Assembly: GCF_014898055.3 (NCBI RefSeq)
Contig: NW_023601212.1
Location: forward strand, 48,906,329 to 48,970,328
Reading direction: 5' to 3'
DNA length: 64,000 bases
From: Talpa occidentalis
Taxonomy: Eukaryota; Chordata; Mammalia; Eulipotyphla; Talpidae
The notes beneath the pieces are model-generated. The model was not told where the DNA came from. It ran no database searches and saw nothing but the letters and a program-made list of their open reading frames with translations. A program made the translations under genes and the position numbers. Positions 10,387 through 22,374 of this stretch are shown one piece after another (position 1 is the first letter of the stretch; each line of letters opens with the position of its first letter).

Positions 10387-11942
10387 TTACCAGGAAAATG
10401 AGAATTTCTCCTGGACTTTATAGGGTTGTGATAAGGATTAAATGAGCCAGGCCCTCATCTAGTGGCAACCACAGTCATCTGAACTGAGGAACCTGTCCTC
10501 TCTGTCTCCCTGGGCAGCAGTGTGTCTTGTGGGCATGGAGGGGCATGCAGCAGTCAGCCTGAAAGACCCAAAGTTTGGGTGGATCTTCAGTTGGCCAAAG
10601 AGGTCCACCCTTCCAGCACAGAGGCATGTGAAATGAGCTGCTATCCAGCCCCAGATAAATGTAGCACTTGGGTTTAATTGCCAATTTAATGAGCTGCTAA
10701 ATTGGAATGCTTTTCAAACATTTCTTAGCCATTGAACATTCCCTGCCTCCCTCCCATCCACCCATCCCCCTGAAGGTGCCGGGAAAAGAGCTCTTACTTA
10801 CTGAAACCCCTCAAAGAATCACCTCACCCAGAACCTAACTCCTCCCAGATCCGGAACAGACACTTGACTTCACTAAACAGGTTCTCGCCTCTCAAGGGGC
10901 AGGGCATGGCCAGGGCCCATGCCTGGAGCTAGCTCTGGCTTCCCTGGTGATCTCATTTCTCAGAATACTGATTTTCCAAATGCCTAGAGCAGCATGGGGT
11001 AGGCAGTAAATATCCCATAGGATGTGTTGGGTAAAAGAGGGAATTGTTTCAGAATCATGGCCAAGCCTTCTGCCCAGTGCTTTCGCCGGGGCCCCATTTT
11101 CCCTAGGAGATCATGAATTATGTGGTTAAGAGACTTGGTTTCTGGTCCTGACTTAACCACAGGTGTGGACAGATGTGGTCCAGCCTCTGGATTTCTCCAC
11201 GCCTGCTTCTTACCTGAGAAAAGGCAGCTGTCACTCTAATGAACCTCCCTCTTGGGAAATGAGAAAGTCTATAAAGAGCATGTGCTTCTCCCACAAATTG
11301 CTGAACACAAATGGCAAGGATCACTCTTAATTATGATTGCGCTTCTCTCCACTGCTTTCATTTCCACCCGCCCCTCTCTCAGCTTAGCCTCTGCATCCCT
11401 CCTTGTGAGGTCAGCTTCCCATCATTTCCCTCCTACCATGGACACCCCTGCTTATTTTTCCACACTTGAGAGGAGGGGGCTCAGTGTAAGCGGTGTGCCA
11501 TTATTTTTTAAAAAAACGTCATCTTCTCATGTAAATTATAGCTGTAGGAACTTTGGGGAGCATAATTAGCATAATTAGTGGAAGTCTGCTTTAATTACAC
11601 TGCAGGCTCAGCAGATAACAGTGTCTGCCATCTTAGAGAGGAGACTGAGCAGGGACTGCAATTAGGGAAAGATAAGAGTGCACTTATCACCTGCACCTCC
11701 ACCTTATGGTCAGAGTGAGGCCCTAGGGGGCCTGACTTGGGGGTGACAGCCAAGGTCAGGGAACATGTCCTGGGAGGTAATGAGAATGGAGAAGCATTTC
11801 TGGTTTTCTGGTCATGCCTCACCCCAAACCCAGTGGCGGTTTTGGAAGGTCCCAGAATATTCCCGAAGGTGTCAAATGAAACACTGAAAGCTCTTCCTTT
11901 GTTTCATGGGCCCCATAGCTTAGGCAAAAAATAAAATGATTG

Positions 11943-12202
11943 GGGCCTCCTTAGTGGCGCAAGGGGCACAGCACTGTGAAGCTGTCTGCAGTCTCTGCAG
12001 CACGAGTTTGATCCCCGGCCAGCCAAGGAGCTACCCACATGGCACAGCAGACCTCTCCTATCTCGCCAGCTGCTCTTCTCAGCAGTGTTTCAGTCAGTCT
12101 GCCTGCTCTGTTCCCCACTCTGTCTCTGGTAAGTCCTCTCACCCCCTGCACCTCTGGCCTGTACCCCAGTTCTTGTATGCATAAATAAATAAATCTTTAA
12201 AA
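11943..12202 (+). mobile_element. tRNA-derived SINE (older subfamily)
   Basis: Head GGCCTCCTTAGTGGCGCAAG, B-box-like GAGTTTGATCC, tail (AAAT)n then TCTTTAAAAAA. The target duplication AAAATAAAATGATTGG flanks it on both sides. Confidence 0.9.
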
Positions 12203-12539
12203 AAATAAAATGATTGGTTGGGCCAGTCCTGAAAGTCAATGAAATTATTGCCTGCACAGAGCTAAGATCTCCCTCCCATATTCCAGTCCCCTGCCATGGT
12301 TCCCCCCATATCTAAACCCTTTGCCCTGCCCCCAGGTTCCAGTGAATGAGGGAATTGCTCCAGAATCATATCCAAGCCTCCTGCCCAGTGCTTCCCCTCC
12401 TGGACCCATTTTCCCTAGAAGATCATGGATTATGTGGTTAAGAGAATTGATTCTAATTTTATTCTTGGACTCTTGTTTCTCCACCCACTCTCAGTGAGCC
12501 CCAGAGATGGCACCTCTGGCATCATCAGGTAGGCCCTAC

Positions 12540-12607
12540 CTGATCCAATCGGAATTCTGGACGGCCAGCTGACACATGATGAGACGGTGCCGGCTTGACA
12601 CAAGGCC
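12540..12607 (-). CDS. NMNAT2: NMNAT2 coding exon (residues ~59-81)
   Basis: The 68-bp exon encodes [20 protein letters not shown] then WI and the first two bases of Arg81. The acceptor TGCTCTGTTGCTTTGCAG is strong and the donor is ATCAG|GTAGGG. The SSRHRL segment is part of the nucleotidyltransferase core (Rossmann-like fold) conserved among NMNAT isoforms. It joins the upstream exon (14313-14401) in phase 0 and the downstream one in phase 2. It is too short to be prominent as an open frame and was placed from splice sites and homology. Confidence 0.96.
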
Positions 12608-14312
12608 CTGCAAAGCAACAGAGCAATCACCAGAGGCTCCCTCTGCTCCCCGCATCCCTAAGACACCCTCTCAGGCCAGCCCATTATAAGAGTGCAACCA
12701 TTTTTCAAAGGTGGCAAGGAGTGTGTGACCCCTTTTACTTACCCATCTGCCACACAAAACAGGCAAAGAATGACAGAGTGGAAAGAAAAAAATGAAGGAT
12801 AGGTGTGGAGTACATAACCCCACCAGGGTCCACAGAGGAACCTTCACTGACAGAGCCCCCAGGGTGCCCAGCACAGAGACCAGACTAGCTTGGCAAACAT
12901 TGGCTCAATCTGGCTGGTGAGGTGACTTCTCTGAGGGCCTACCAAGTTATCCGCAGGCAGAACAGAATGACTTGGAGAGCTTTTGGGATATGAGGCAGTG
13001 AGCAAGGGGCCAAGGAATGAATTTTAAATCATTATAAGCGGTCTTATAATATGAATAATATATCAAAGCGGTAACTTTCAAAGCCTTTTTCTTTTAAAAT
13101 CCCAGGGAAGAATTGTCCAGCACACAGCCAGCCACCAAGCTGGCATCTGTGGTGAGTCACATCTGGCCCCCAGCAGGAGTGCCTTCTCCTCTTTTAATGA
13201 GTTCTCATTGGGCCTGGCACTATCAATCTCACCTCACCCAGTGGGCAGTTGCTCCTTCCAGCTTCTGCTCTCACATCGACACTCAGGTCTGAATGTGGGC
13301 CAGAGACCAGATGTGGGATGCTGCTAGCGGGCATTTTGAGTTCCTAGGAATCCTAGCAGTGTGAACATACTGCCAAATTTTCTGGGATCTCCCTACCCAT
13401 CCCAGAACTAGCATGCAACAGAGCAAAGCATCTTCATAGATGTAAAGCATGAACAGACTCCACCCTATAGCCTGCACAGGAATCTGCTGCCTGCACTCAT
13501 GCCAGCCTTTTCACACCCACTGATGACCAAGGAGTCAGATAAAAAAATGATTGAACAATGGGTACCCAGCCTTTGCATCTCTACTGTACATTCTTTAGAG
13601 AGGAAGAGATTAAATCCTGCATTGCTTTCCTCTAGCATCAGAATATCTTCAGGTCAGGACAACTTAGAACTAGAAGACTCTCCTGTCAAGGATAATTACA
13701 GTCTTAATGTCAATGACTCACTGTTCTTACCTTTGTAAACTAAATTCAAATGTGTTGATTGGAACAGTTCCCCCAGAGTACAACCTGTCCAACTGTCTCC
13801 TGGGTTTGAATCCTCACTTTGATTATCTAATAAATTCTTTGTCTGACTGTCATTGAGGCTTTATTTCCAGTTAACAGCAGAAATGGCAGGGAGGGGGGCC
13901 TCCCGGGTGGCGCAGCGGTTGAGCGCTGGGTTGCGAACCTGCCCGTGGCCTCTGCAGCGCTGGTTCAATCCCTGGCTGCTCCCCGGCCACCAGAGGAGGG
14001 TCCCACATGGCGCGCAGACCTCTCCTGCCGCCCGCTGCTCCCCTCAGCAGTGTACTTCGGTCCTTCTGCCTGCTCTGCTCCCCGCTCTGGCTCTGGTGAA
14101 TTCTCTCACCCTCCCGTGCTTCTGACTGTACCCAGTGCATGTGTAAACAAAACAAACAAACAAACAAACAAATAAATAAATAAACATGACTCTAAAAAAA
14201 AAAAATAAAAATAAAAAATAAAATAAAAAATAAAAAAATAGAAATGGCAGGGGGGAGGTTTCCGGTTGGAGGACTTCAGAGTGAAGGAAGAGAGAAGCAA
14301 AGGAGGACCCAC
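12608..14312 (-). other. NMNAT2: NMNAT2 intron
   Basis: GT-AG intron of about 1.7 kb. It is mostly unique sequence, with one young SINE (13897-14239) close to the donor of the upstream exon. Confidence 0.9.
13897..14239 (+). mobile_element. tRNA-derived SINE (young subfamily), near NMNAT2 exon
   Basis: Head GGCCTCCCGGGTGGCGCAG with A box and B-box-like GGTTCAATCC, then a long A/AT-rich tail. The duplication AGAAATGGCAGGG is seen on both sides. It is antisense to NMNAT2 and ends 73 bp from the donor of exon 14313-14401. Confidence 0.92.
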
Positions 14313-14401
14313 CTGCTTTCCATAGGAGTCGTGGACAGGAGAGACAATGCCGCCAATCACAATAAACCTCCCAGTTTTGTGCAGATAATCCCTGGCTCTT
14401 T
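14313..14401 (-). CDS. NMNAT2: NMNAT2 coding exon (residues ~29-58), first exon in window
   Basis: The 89-bp exon encodes [20 protein letters not shown] then PVHDSYGKQ, preceded by two bases completing Glu29. The acceptor is TTCTCTTGATTAG and the donor [25 protein letters not shown] is part of the NMN/ATP-binding core of the NMNAT family. The preceding coding exon, which carries the start codon and the GxFxPxxxGH nucleotidyltransferase motif, was not found up to 64000, consistent with a very long first intron. A SINE ends only 73 bp beyond the donor (see 13897-14239). Confidence 0.96.
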
Positions 14402-15264
14402 CTAATCAAGAGAAGAAAAGTGCATATTATAAAGAGGAAAGGGGCGGATAACGGTGATAACTGAAATTCATATGTTCAGATCTGTAAGGATCTTTTTTGC
14501 CATTTAAATAGAAGTGCCAACTTTCAAAGCAAACACTGCTGACTCAACAGGCTGTGGACCCAAATTTCAGCCCCAAAGCAAAAGGATTTAGAACTCAAGA
14601 GGAATTATCTAGTTTTAAATTTCCTCTACAGAACAAGCCCATCTGTTTAGAAGCATTTAAAACAAGCACCTCACTAAAGCCATTAGAGCTCTTAGATTGG
14701 AATTTGCCCCTATTATCACTTGTAGAAATTCCAAAGTGGGGGGATAATTTTTTAAAAAACCTCCTTATAATATGAAAGGTGTGCTGATTGCCTCATAGTT
14801 ACTGGAGTAAAAGCACCAAAACAAATTAAAAAGGTCTTCTAGATGATTAGGGAGAATTAGCAATCAAACCAGAAAGCCACTGTCATTATAGGTAGTTGAG
14901 AAAATTTCAGCCAGATAAGCCCAATTTCACTTTCACGGAGAAATGCAGCAAACGAGGAAGGGAATGAAAATGTGGGTTTTCTCTTACTTCCAAGGGGGTT
15001 CCTTATACAAATCCTATGGAGCCTATGCATTTATTCCTGAGGGAAAGTGGCATGGCTTCTATGTCAGGGATTTAGAGTAAAGGGGGAGGAAGCTTGTTTG
15101 CAAAGATGGCTGTGCGGTTTACAAGCAAGTTTCCAAGTTACCTTGCTGCTGCTCTCTTAAAACATAAAAATAATTCTTATCACATTTGACATTCTTATTT
15201 TCAATGTGAAATTTCTTGGGGTTTAAAAAATCATTGATAGATTTAATTTAAAAATTAAGAAGCA

Positions 15265-15520
15265 GGGTCTCCTTGGTGGTACAAGGGGTTAAGATGCAAC
15301 TTATGAAGCTATCCACAGCCACTGCAGCACGAGTTCGATCCCTGGCCAGGGAGTTACCCAGATGGTGCAGCAGACCTCTTCTGACTCGCCTGCTGCTCCC
15401 CTCAGCAGTGTATTTCAGTTAGTCTTCCTGTTCTGTTTTCTCCATTCTGTCTCTGGTGAATCCTCTCACCACCACCCCCCCCACACCCACCTCTGGCCTG
15501 TACCCCAATTCTTGAAAAAA
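15265..15520 (+). mobile_element. tRNA-derived SINE (older subfamily)
   Basis: Starts GGTCTCCTTGGTGGTACAAG, with B box GAGTTCGATCC. The duplication AAATTAAGAA(G/A)CA(G/C)AG-like flanks it. Confidence 0.88.
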
Positions 15521-15524
15521 AAAT

Positions 15525-16390
15525 TAAGAAACACAGGTTTAGATTTACAGAACAATTGAGCAGAGAGTACAGAGGTCCATTTACTCAGTCCCCAACTCCT
15601 TCTCTATGCCATGCCCAATGCTATTTCCCTTAGTGTTTTATGGCTCAAAGGAAACTTGGATACCAGGGCTAACAAGAAGCAAGTTTCATTGCACCGGTGC
15701 TGACTCAGCAGATTCACGTCCTGAGGCTGAGCCCAGGGGCTTATATACACTTTTAATTTCTACAAGGTTCTGGGTGGGTTTGCATTGGCAGCTGTACCTG
15801 GCCAGACATGGCATGGCTACATACCAAGAAGTGAGTTGTATGGCATACCAAGGAGTGAGTAAAGGGTCAGTAGTCATAGAACCTGTCCCCTTCCCCCAAC
15901 CCCACTTCCTCATGGTTAACATCTGACATGAAGCAAGATTCATACCAGGAACTAAGTTGCATACCAGGAACTGAGCAAAAGGTCATTACAAAGGCCCCCA
16001 GGCTGCTTATCTCAGGTCACAAGGCTTTGTTAGTATTAATAACTTGCATTAGTGTAGTACATTTGGTTATACTTGTTGTAACCAAATACTGACACACTGC
16101 TATTAACTACAAGCCATAGTTTACATGAAGATTCACTCTTCGTGTTGTAGAGTTCTATAGGTTTTGACAAATGCTTAATGATATATATTCATTACAATTT
16201 CATAGAGGATATTTTCTCCACCCTCAAAATCCACAGAGCTCCACCTCCTCATTTCTATCTGTTCCATGATGGTTGTTCTTTTTACTGTTTCTATAGCTTT
16301 ATTTTCCCCCAACTACCATATAGAATCATACACCATGTAGCCTCTTCAGACTGGCTTCCTCTAATGGCAACACACAATTAAGTTTCCTCC
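15525..16390 (-). repeat. Old L1-like 3' sequence, interrupted
   Basis: Pieces at 15525-15620 (AGATTTACAGAACAATTGAG) and 16100-16390 (GACTGGCTTCCTCTAATGGC, AAGTTTCCTCCATG) resemble minus-strand L1 3' sequences. The middle (about 15640-16020) looks like a different insertion, possibly an LTR, with a TATA-like CTTATATACAC; I could not identify it. Confidence 0.45.
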
Positions 16391-16394
16391 ATGT

Positions 16395-16677
16395 CTTTTT
16401 TTTTTAAATTTATTTATTCATGCATACAAGAGCTGGGGTACAGGTCAGAGATGCAGGGATTGAGAGGATTCACCAGAGACAGAGCGGGGAACAGAACAGG
16501 CGGAGCGGGGAACAGACTGACTGGAATACACTGCTGAGGGGAGCAGTGGGCCAGACAGGAGAGGTCTGCTGTGCCATGTGGGTTTCTCTCTGGCCGGCCA
16601 GGGATCGAACTCGTGCTGCAGAGGCTGCGGATTGCTTCATAGTGCTGTGCTTAATCCCTTGCACCACCAGGGAGGCC
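16395..16677 (-). mobile_element. tRNA-derived SINE (older subfamily)
   Basis: Minus-strand copy: T-rich tail at the left and head GGGAGGCC at the right. CCTCCATGT duplicated on both sides. Confidence 0.88.
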
Positions 16678-16752
16678 CTCCTCCATGTATTTTTGAGATA
16701 GAACTCATCTCCACAGAGGAGGGATGAGCAGAGAAGCACACTGAACTGGCAC

Positions 16753-17228
16753 TGTTACAGAGCAGCCCCGATATACAATGGGTTGCCTGGTTGTGGGTCC
16801 TCACCCGTGCGCTTAGAAGGGACTTATTAATACTCCACTGCATGCACGCAGAAAAGGTTAATAAAAGGTTTATTATCAAGGGAAGGGGAAATGAGGAAAT
16901 GTACAACTCAGGGAGAAAATAGGGAAATAAAATCTTAAATGTGTCCTACCCGATCCGCCGACCTGGAAACCCAATGGCACTCTGAAAGCTGGCAGAGAGC
17001 TGGCCGATAGCCGCGAGCTGGCAGAGAGCCAAAAGGGGACCCACCAAGGCCCACATGTCTGGTTTTATACCACACCTGGCTGCTTAACCCCACCCTCAGG
17101 TCCCAGCCACCTTCCCTTTGGTGGTGATGGGATTTGGAGTTCCCACTGTCGTTGGCTTTGGTCTGGAGTGGGGGTGGAGTCCACAAAGCCTGTATGGAAT
17201 TAGCTCAGGACATCCTTTCCCCCTAACA
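16753..17228 (-). mobile_element. Solo LTR, family A, copy 3
   Basis: Reads TGTTACAGAGCAGCC...CCTTTCCCCCTAACA on the plus strand. A perfect 4-bp target duplication GCAC lies at 16749-16752 and 17229-17232. Confidence 0.92.
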
Positions 17229-17232
17229 GCAC

Positions 17233-17960
17233 CATTTCCCCCACCTCCACTTATTTGCATGTACCTTGGATTACAAGTCCCAGTGATCCATGAACAGAAC
17301 TTCCTGAATGGGGGTAGCTGAGTAGGAACAAGGTGGATGTATAAATAGAGGGGGACTTAGAAGAAAAATTGGAGGAAACACATGGAGGAGAAACATGTAG
17401 AGACACTTGGAAGTGGTACTTGGAAGAGACATGTGGGTGAGAGATATGTGGGGAGGCTGCTTCTGGTCCTTGGTAGAGACAATAGGAACATTATCTTGAG
17501 TTCATGTTGGATTATGTGGTACATTTTAAATTTCTAGTCTTTACCTCTGTCCCAGCAATCTGGGACCTTCCTGACTCCTTTCTTGTGGTTCCCTTTCAGA
17601 AGTTACTTTAGACTTGTGGCAAGCTTTCAGGCCTCAGCAGCCCACTTCAGGCTAACCATGTTTACCTGGCCATTTGCCCATGAGAAGAGGGGTAATTTTG
17701 GAGTTTTATTGGGAATTTGTTATTTGAAATCCTTTCTCACTCTCTCTCCTTTCCACCCCCCACAATAATCCTAGAAACCCTTTGCACTGAGTCTGCTTCC
17801 TGTGTCTTTGGGCATGCAGATAGCAGAATCCCTTTTATTTTATTTTTTATTTTTTTTTAAAGATTTATTTATTTATTTATTTATTTATACAAGGAGGCCC
17901 GCAGAATCCCTTTTAGAGTGTGCACCCCCTTAATAGTTTGGGGTCCCTGGGTACCCCTTG
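17233..17960 (+). mobile_element. Diverged LTR related to family B
   Basis: A TATA box (TATAAATAGA, 17340-17349) is followed by GAGGAAACACATGGAGGAG-type text and a segment whose translation (FRLVASF) resembles the family B frame (FRLVAGF). It ends in a region split by a SINE remnant (17838-17900). Boundaries are approximate. Confidence 0.55.
17838..17900 (-). mobile_element. SINE remnant: tail and first bases only
   Basis: Only the T-rich tail plus (ATTT)n and the last head bases GGAGGCCC remain. GCAGAATCCCTTTTA is duplicated at 17823-17837 and 17901-17915, so this was a genuine insertion that lost its body. Confidence 0.8.
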
Positions 17961-17986
17961 GTCATGCGCTAACAAAATAAATGTAA

Positions 17987-18154
17987 GGGCCTCCCCTGGT
18001 GGCTCTGTGGTTGAGCGCTGGGCTGCGAGGCTGCCCGCAGCCTCTGCAGCTCCAGTTCACAGTGTATTTTGTCACTCTGCCTGCTCTGTTCCCCGCTCTG
18101 GCTCTGGTGAATTGTCTTTCCCTCCCGCACTTCTGCCTGTGCCCAGTGAGTGTA

Positions 18155-18189
<35 letters not shown>

Positions 18190-18211
18190 ATCTTTAAAAA
18201 ACAACAACAAC
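17987..18211 (+). mobile_element. tRNA-derived SINE with internal deletion
   Basis: The head is intact to the B-box region (CCAGTTCACAGTG), where about 70 bp are missing. The rest of the body, (AAAT)n, TCTTT and (AAC)n tail follow. Duplication AACAAAATAAATGT(A/G)AG flanks it. Confidence 0.9.
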
Positions 18212-18224
18212 AACAAAATAAATG

Positions 18225-18465
18225 TGAGGTATGGTGGTTACAGTTGATAAGCAACTATATTGTATAATTGGAATTTGCTGAGGGTTGAGCTTAAATGCCC
18301 TCGCATACAAGTATATATGTGAAGTCATGGATACGTTCATTAACTAGGTGGGTGGAATACTTTCACAATGTATACATATAGCAAATCACCATGATGCACA
18401 TTTGAAATCTCTTACAATTTTATATGTCAATTACATCTCAGTAGAGCTAAAATTAAAAAAATTCT
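18225..18465 (+). repeat. L1 3' end fragment
   Basis: TTTCACAATGTATACATATA, CATGATGCACATTTGAAAT and TATGTCAATTACATCTCAGT match the usual 3' end of old mammalian L1 subfamilies. Confidence 0.65.
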
Positions 18466-18471
18466 GGAGTC

Positions 18472-18748
18472 AGGCCTCCCTAGTGGTGCAAGGGGTTAAG
18501 CACAGCACTATGAATGAATCTGTAGCCTTTGCAGCACGAATTTGATCCCCAGCCAGTCAGGGAGCTACCCACATGGTGTAGCAGACCTCTCCTGTCTTGC
18601 CCACTGCTCCCCTCAGCAGTGTATTTCAGTCAGTCTGCCTGTTCTGTTTTCTTCTCTGTCTCTAGTGAATCCTCTCACTCCTTAAACCTCTGGCCTGTAC
18701 CCCAGCTCCTGTATACATAAATAAATAAATCTTTAAAGCAAACAAACA
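18472..18748 (+). mobile_element. tRNA-derived SINE (older subfamily)
   Basis: Starts AGGCCTCCCTAGTGGTGCAAG. The duplication TTCTGGAGTC lies at both ends. Confidence 0.9.
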
Positions 18749-18796
18749 AAAAGTTCTGGAGTCTTTTCTGGAAAATAGAAAAGGAATGAATCATTC

Positions 18797-18802
<6 letters not shown>

Positions 18803-18834
<32 letters not shown>

Positions 18835-19094
18835 ATTTATTTATTTATACAAGCACTGGGTATAGTCAGAAGCGCGGGAGGGTGAGAGAATTCACCAGAG
18901 CCAGAGCAGGGAGCAGAACAGGCATAAGGACCGAAGTACACTGCTGAGGGGAGCAGCGGGCAGCAGGAGAGGTCTGCATGCCATGTGGGACCCTCACCCA
19001 GTGGCCAGGGAGCAGCCGGGGATCGAACCGGTGCTGCAGAGGCTGCGGGCAGCTTCGCAACCCAGTGCTCAACCGCTGCACCACCGGGGAGGCC
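18803..19094 (-). mobile_element. tRNA-derived SINE (young), probably inserted in another SINE's tail
   Basis: Minus-strand copy with a T-run on the left and head GGGGAGGCCC at the right. It is followed directly by another T-run and a second SINE. Confidence 0.85.
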
Positions 19095-19411
19095 CTTTTT
19101 TTTTTTTTTTTTAAATAATGTCCAAGTGGTTCTTTCTTTCTTTATTTAAGATTTATTTATTTATTTATTTATTTATACAAGCACTGGGTACAGTCAGAAG
19201 CGCTGGAGAGTGAGAGAATTCACCAGAGCCAGAGCGAAGAGCAGAACAGGCAGAGTGACGAAGTACACTGCTGAGGGGAGCAGTGGGTGGCAGGAGAGGC
19301 CTGCGCGCCATGTGGGACCCTCGCCCTGCTGCGGGGGATCGAACCGGCACTGAAGGGGCTGCGGGCAGCTTCGCAGCCCAGCACTCAACCACTGCGCCAC
19401 CGGGGAGGCCC
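19095..19411 (-). mobile_element. tRNA-derived SINE (young)
   Basis: Minus-strand copy. TCCAGTTC at 18795-18802 and just after 19411 appears to be its target duplication, which would place the neighbour (18803-19094) inside its tail. A ~25-bp deletion lies near the B box. Confidence 0.82.
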
Positions 19412-20245
19412 CTCCAGTTCATTTTATGAAGTCAGTCTTATACTGATCTAAAGCCAGGCAGAATACAAATATGCAAAAATCATTAACAACGTATTAGCAA
19501 ATAGTATCCAACTATATAGAGAAATTATTCACACTATGACCACATTGCATGTATCCCAACAGAGATGTAAGTCTGCTTCAATATTCTTACAATTATTCTA
19601 TGTAATCCAGCATATTTTTTTTAAAAATCACATGATTATACCAATAGATACAGAAAAGGCATTTGACAAAATTCAATATATATTCATGATAAAAGCTCTC
19701 AAAAAGCTAGTAGTAGAAAGGAAATATCTCAACATGATAAAGGATAACTAATAAAGCCTAAAGCAGACATAACACTTCATGGTAAAAGACTAAATGATTT
19801 CTCCCCGAGATCAGGACAAAGCAAGAATGTCTGCTTCCACCACTGCTAGCCACTATACTACAGGAAGTTCTAGCTAGATCTATAAGACAAGATAAGGAAA
19901 TAAGAGGCATACAGATCAAAAGGGGTAAAAATATCTATTTATACATTTGCATATGGCATGAGAGTTTAATTAGAAATCCCAAGAACTCTCAAAGGAAGCA
20001 CCTAGAATTAATGAGTGAATTCAGCAAAGCCATAATCTACAAATGCAACATAAAACAATCAACTGTATTTCTCTTTACTAGCAACAAACTTTTGAAAACT
20101 GAAATTAAAAAACATAAGATGACTCAAAAAACTGAAACATGGGTATAAATATAAAATATATATTTATAGGCATATAAATATATCTATATAGATAGAATTT
20201 GCATGTTAAAAATTGAAACATTCTGAGGAAAGAAATCAAAGATCT

Positions 20246-21545
20246 ACCACCACATGCAAAAAAATGAAACTAGACCACTACCTTTTACCTTGCACAAAAA
20301 CTAGACCACTACCTTTTACCTTGGACAATATGGATAAAAGAACTGAACATAAGACCTGAAACCATAAAATATATAGAAGAAAATATAGGTAAAACACTAC
20401 AAGACATAGATCACAATAACATCTTTAAAGACTCATCACACAAAGCAAAGAAAGTCAAGGAAAAGATAAACACCTGGGATTACATCAAACTGAAAAGCTT
20501 CTGCACAGCAAAAGAGACATTAACCAAAATAGAGAGACACCCCACTGATGGGGAAAAAATCTTTGCACTCCAGTCAACTGATAAGGGACTGATCACAAGG
20601 TACACAAAGAACTCACATGACTCAACAAAAACAAAATGAACAATCCAGTCAGGAAATGGGCGGAAGAATTTAAAAGAGAGTTCTCCAAAGAGGAAATGCA
20701 AATGGCCAACAGGCATATGAAAAAATGTTCAACATGCCTTATCATCAGGGAAATGTAAATTTAAACCACACTGAGATACCACCTTACACCAGTAAGAATG
20801 GCACATATCAAAAAAACAAGCAACAATAAATGCTGGTGAGGATGTGGTGAAAAGGAACTCTCCTACATTGCTGGTGGGAGTGCAAACTGGTCCAACCACT
20901 ATGGAGAGCTGTCTGGAGGTTCCTCAGTCTACTGAAAATGGAGCTACCATATGACTCGGTAATTCCACTCCTAGGGATCTACCCAAAGGTCACAAACACG
21001 TTGATTCAAAAGAACCCTGCACCCCTATGTTTATTGCAGCACTATTTACAATAGGTAAAACCTGGAAACAACCCAAATGCCCAAAAATAGATGACTGGAT
21101 CAAGAAGATGTGGTATATACACAATGGAATATTATTCAGCAATCAAAAAAGATAAATTGTAATTGGCATTTGCAGCAACATGAATGGAACTAGAAGGAAT
21201 TATGCTCAGTGAAATAAGCCAGAAAGAAAAAGAAAAATATCAGATAGTTTCACTAATAGCAGGAATATGGGTGAACCAAATAAGACATCACTGTGAAAAA
21301 ATAATAATGGTACAAACCCAACACAGCAAAAACAGACAATCATAAACCAGAGACATCCTACAGGGGAGGAGGTGGGAGAGGGATCCGAGGGAGGGAGGGA
21401 GGGAGGAGCACAGGGGACTGTGGTGATGGTGCACAGGTACATTGGGGAAGGAAACTCAATGGGGACTACACCTGAGGGGGTAGGAGGAAGCAAATATTGT
21501 TTAAAAATGAACAATGATGTTAAAAAATTAAAAAAATTTAAAAAA
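20246..21545 (+). mobile_element. 5'-truncated L1 nested in the older L1
   Basis: ORF2 C-terminal sequence and a 3' UTR with (GGGA)n (21384-21408), ending in an A-rich tail. AGAAATCAAAGA(T/C)CT is duplicated at 20231-20245 and 21546-21560. No intact frame. A 26-bp direct repeat lies at 20267-20292 and 20298-20323. Confidence 0.9.
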
Positions 21546-22374
21546 AGAAATCAAAGACCTAAGTAAATATAGACATACATGTTTGTGAATTAGAAGATTC
21601 GTTATTGTAAAGATGTTAGTTCTCCCCAAATTGATATATAAATTTAATGCACTGCCTATCAAAATCCCAGTAAGATTTTTTTGTCTAAATAGAGACAAAA
21701 TAATTTCAAAATTTGTATGGAAAGATAAGGGTATTAGAAAAGTTATAACATGTTTTTAAAGGAAAATAAAGTGGGAAAATCAATCTATCCAAATTTAAGA
21801 CTGACTATATAGCTATAATAATCAAGACTGGGAGGTATTGGCAGAGAGATACACACAAAGATCAATGAAACAGACTAGAGAGTCTAGAAATAGCCTCACA
21901 CAAATATGGCCAACTGCATTTTGACAAAGGTGCAAGAATAATTCAAGGAAGAAAGGACAGTCAATAAAATGGTGTTAGAACAACTGAGCAGTCCTAGGCA
22001 AATAAAAAACAAAACCTCCACCTACATCTTCTGCCCTATACAAACGTTAATTTGAAATAGATTGAATGTAAATCTATAAAACTCGTAGGTGAAAATATCG
22101 GAAAATCCTTTGGGCTCAGGGTTTGGTGAAGACTCTCAGACAGAATACCAAAAACATGGTGCATAAAAGGAAAAAAATCCAGTACAGTGGACTTTGGTGA
22201 AATGAAATACTTTCTCTCTGTAAAAGACCCTGTTAAGAGGATGAGAAACCATGTTACAGAATGAGAGAAAATAGTTGCAATCCCAAATCAGAGAACTCAC
22301 ATCTAGAATATAGACAAGATCTTTAATGCAACAGTAGGGAAAATACATAACAATCCAATTAGAAAATGACTTAA

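Larger units (their letters stand above)
9381..12539 (-). other. NMNAT2: NMNAT2 intron
   Basis: GT-AG intron of about 3.2 kb. It contains MIR remnants (about 9532-9765), an LTR-A element with its target duplication (9806-10386), a SINE (11943-12202) and an AT-rich stretch with homeodomain-type motifs near 11570. Confidence 0.9.

Noticed and set aside
17583..17768. 61-codon frame similar to the LTR-B frame
   Set aside because: Starts at a non-ATG codon and shares only a short motif; treated as evidence of a related LTR, not as a gene.
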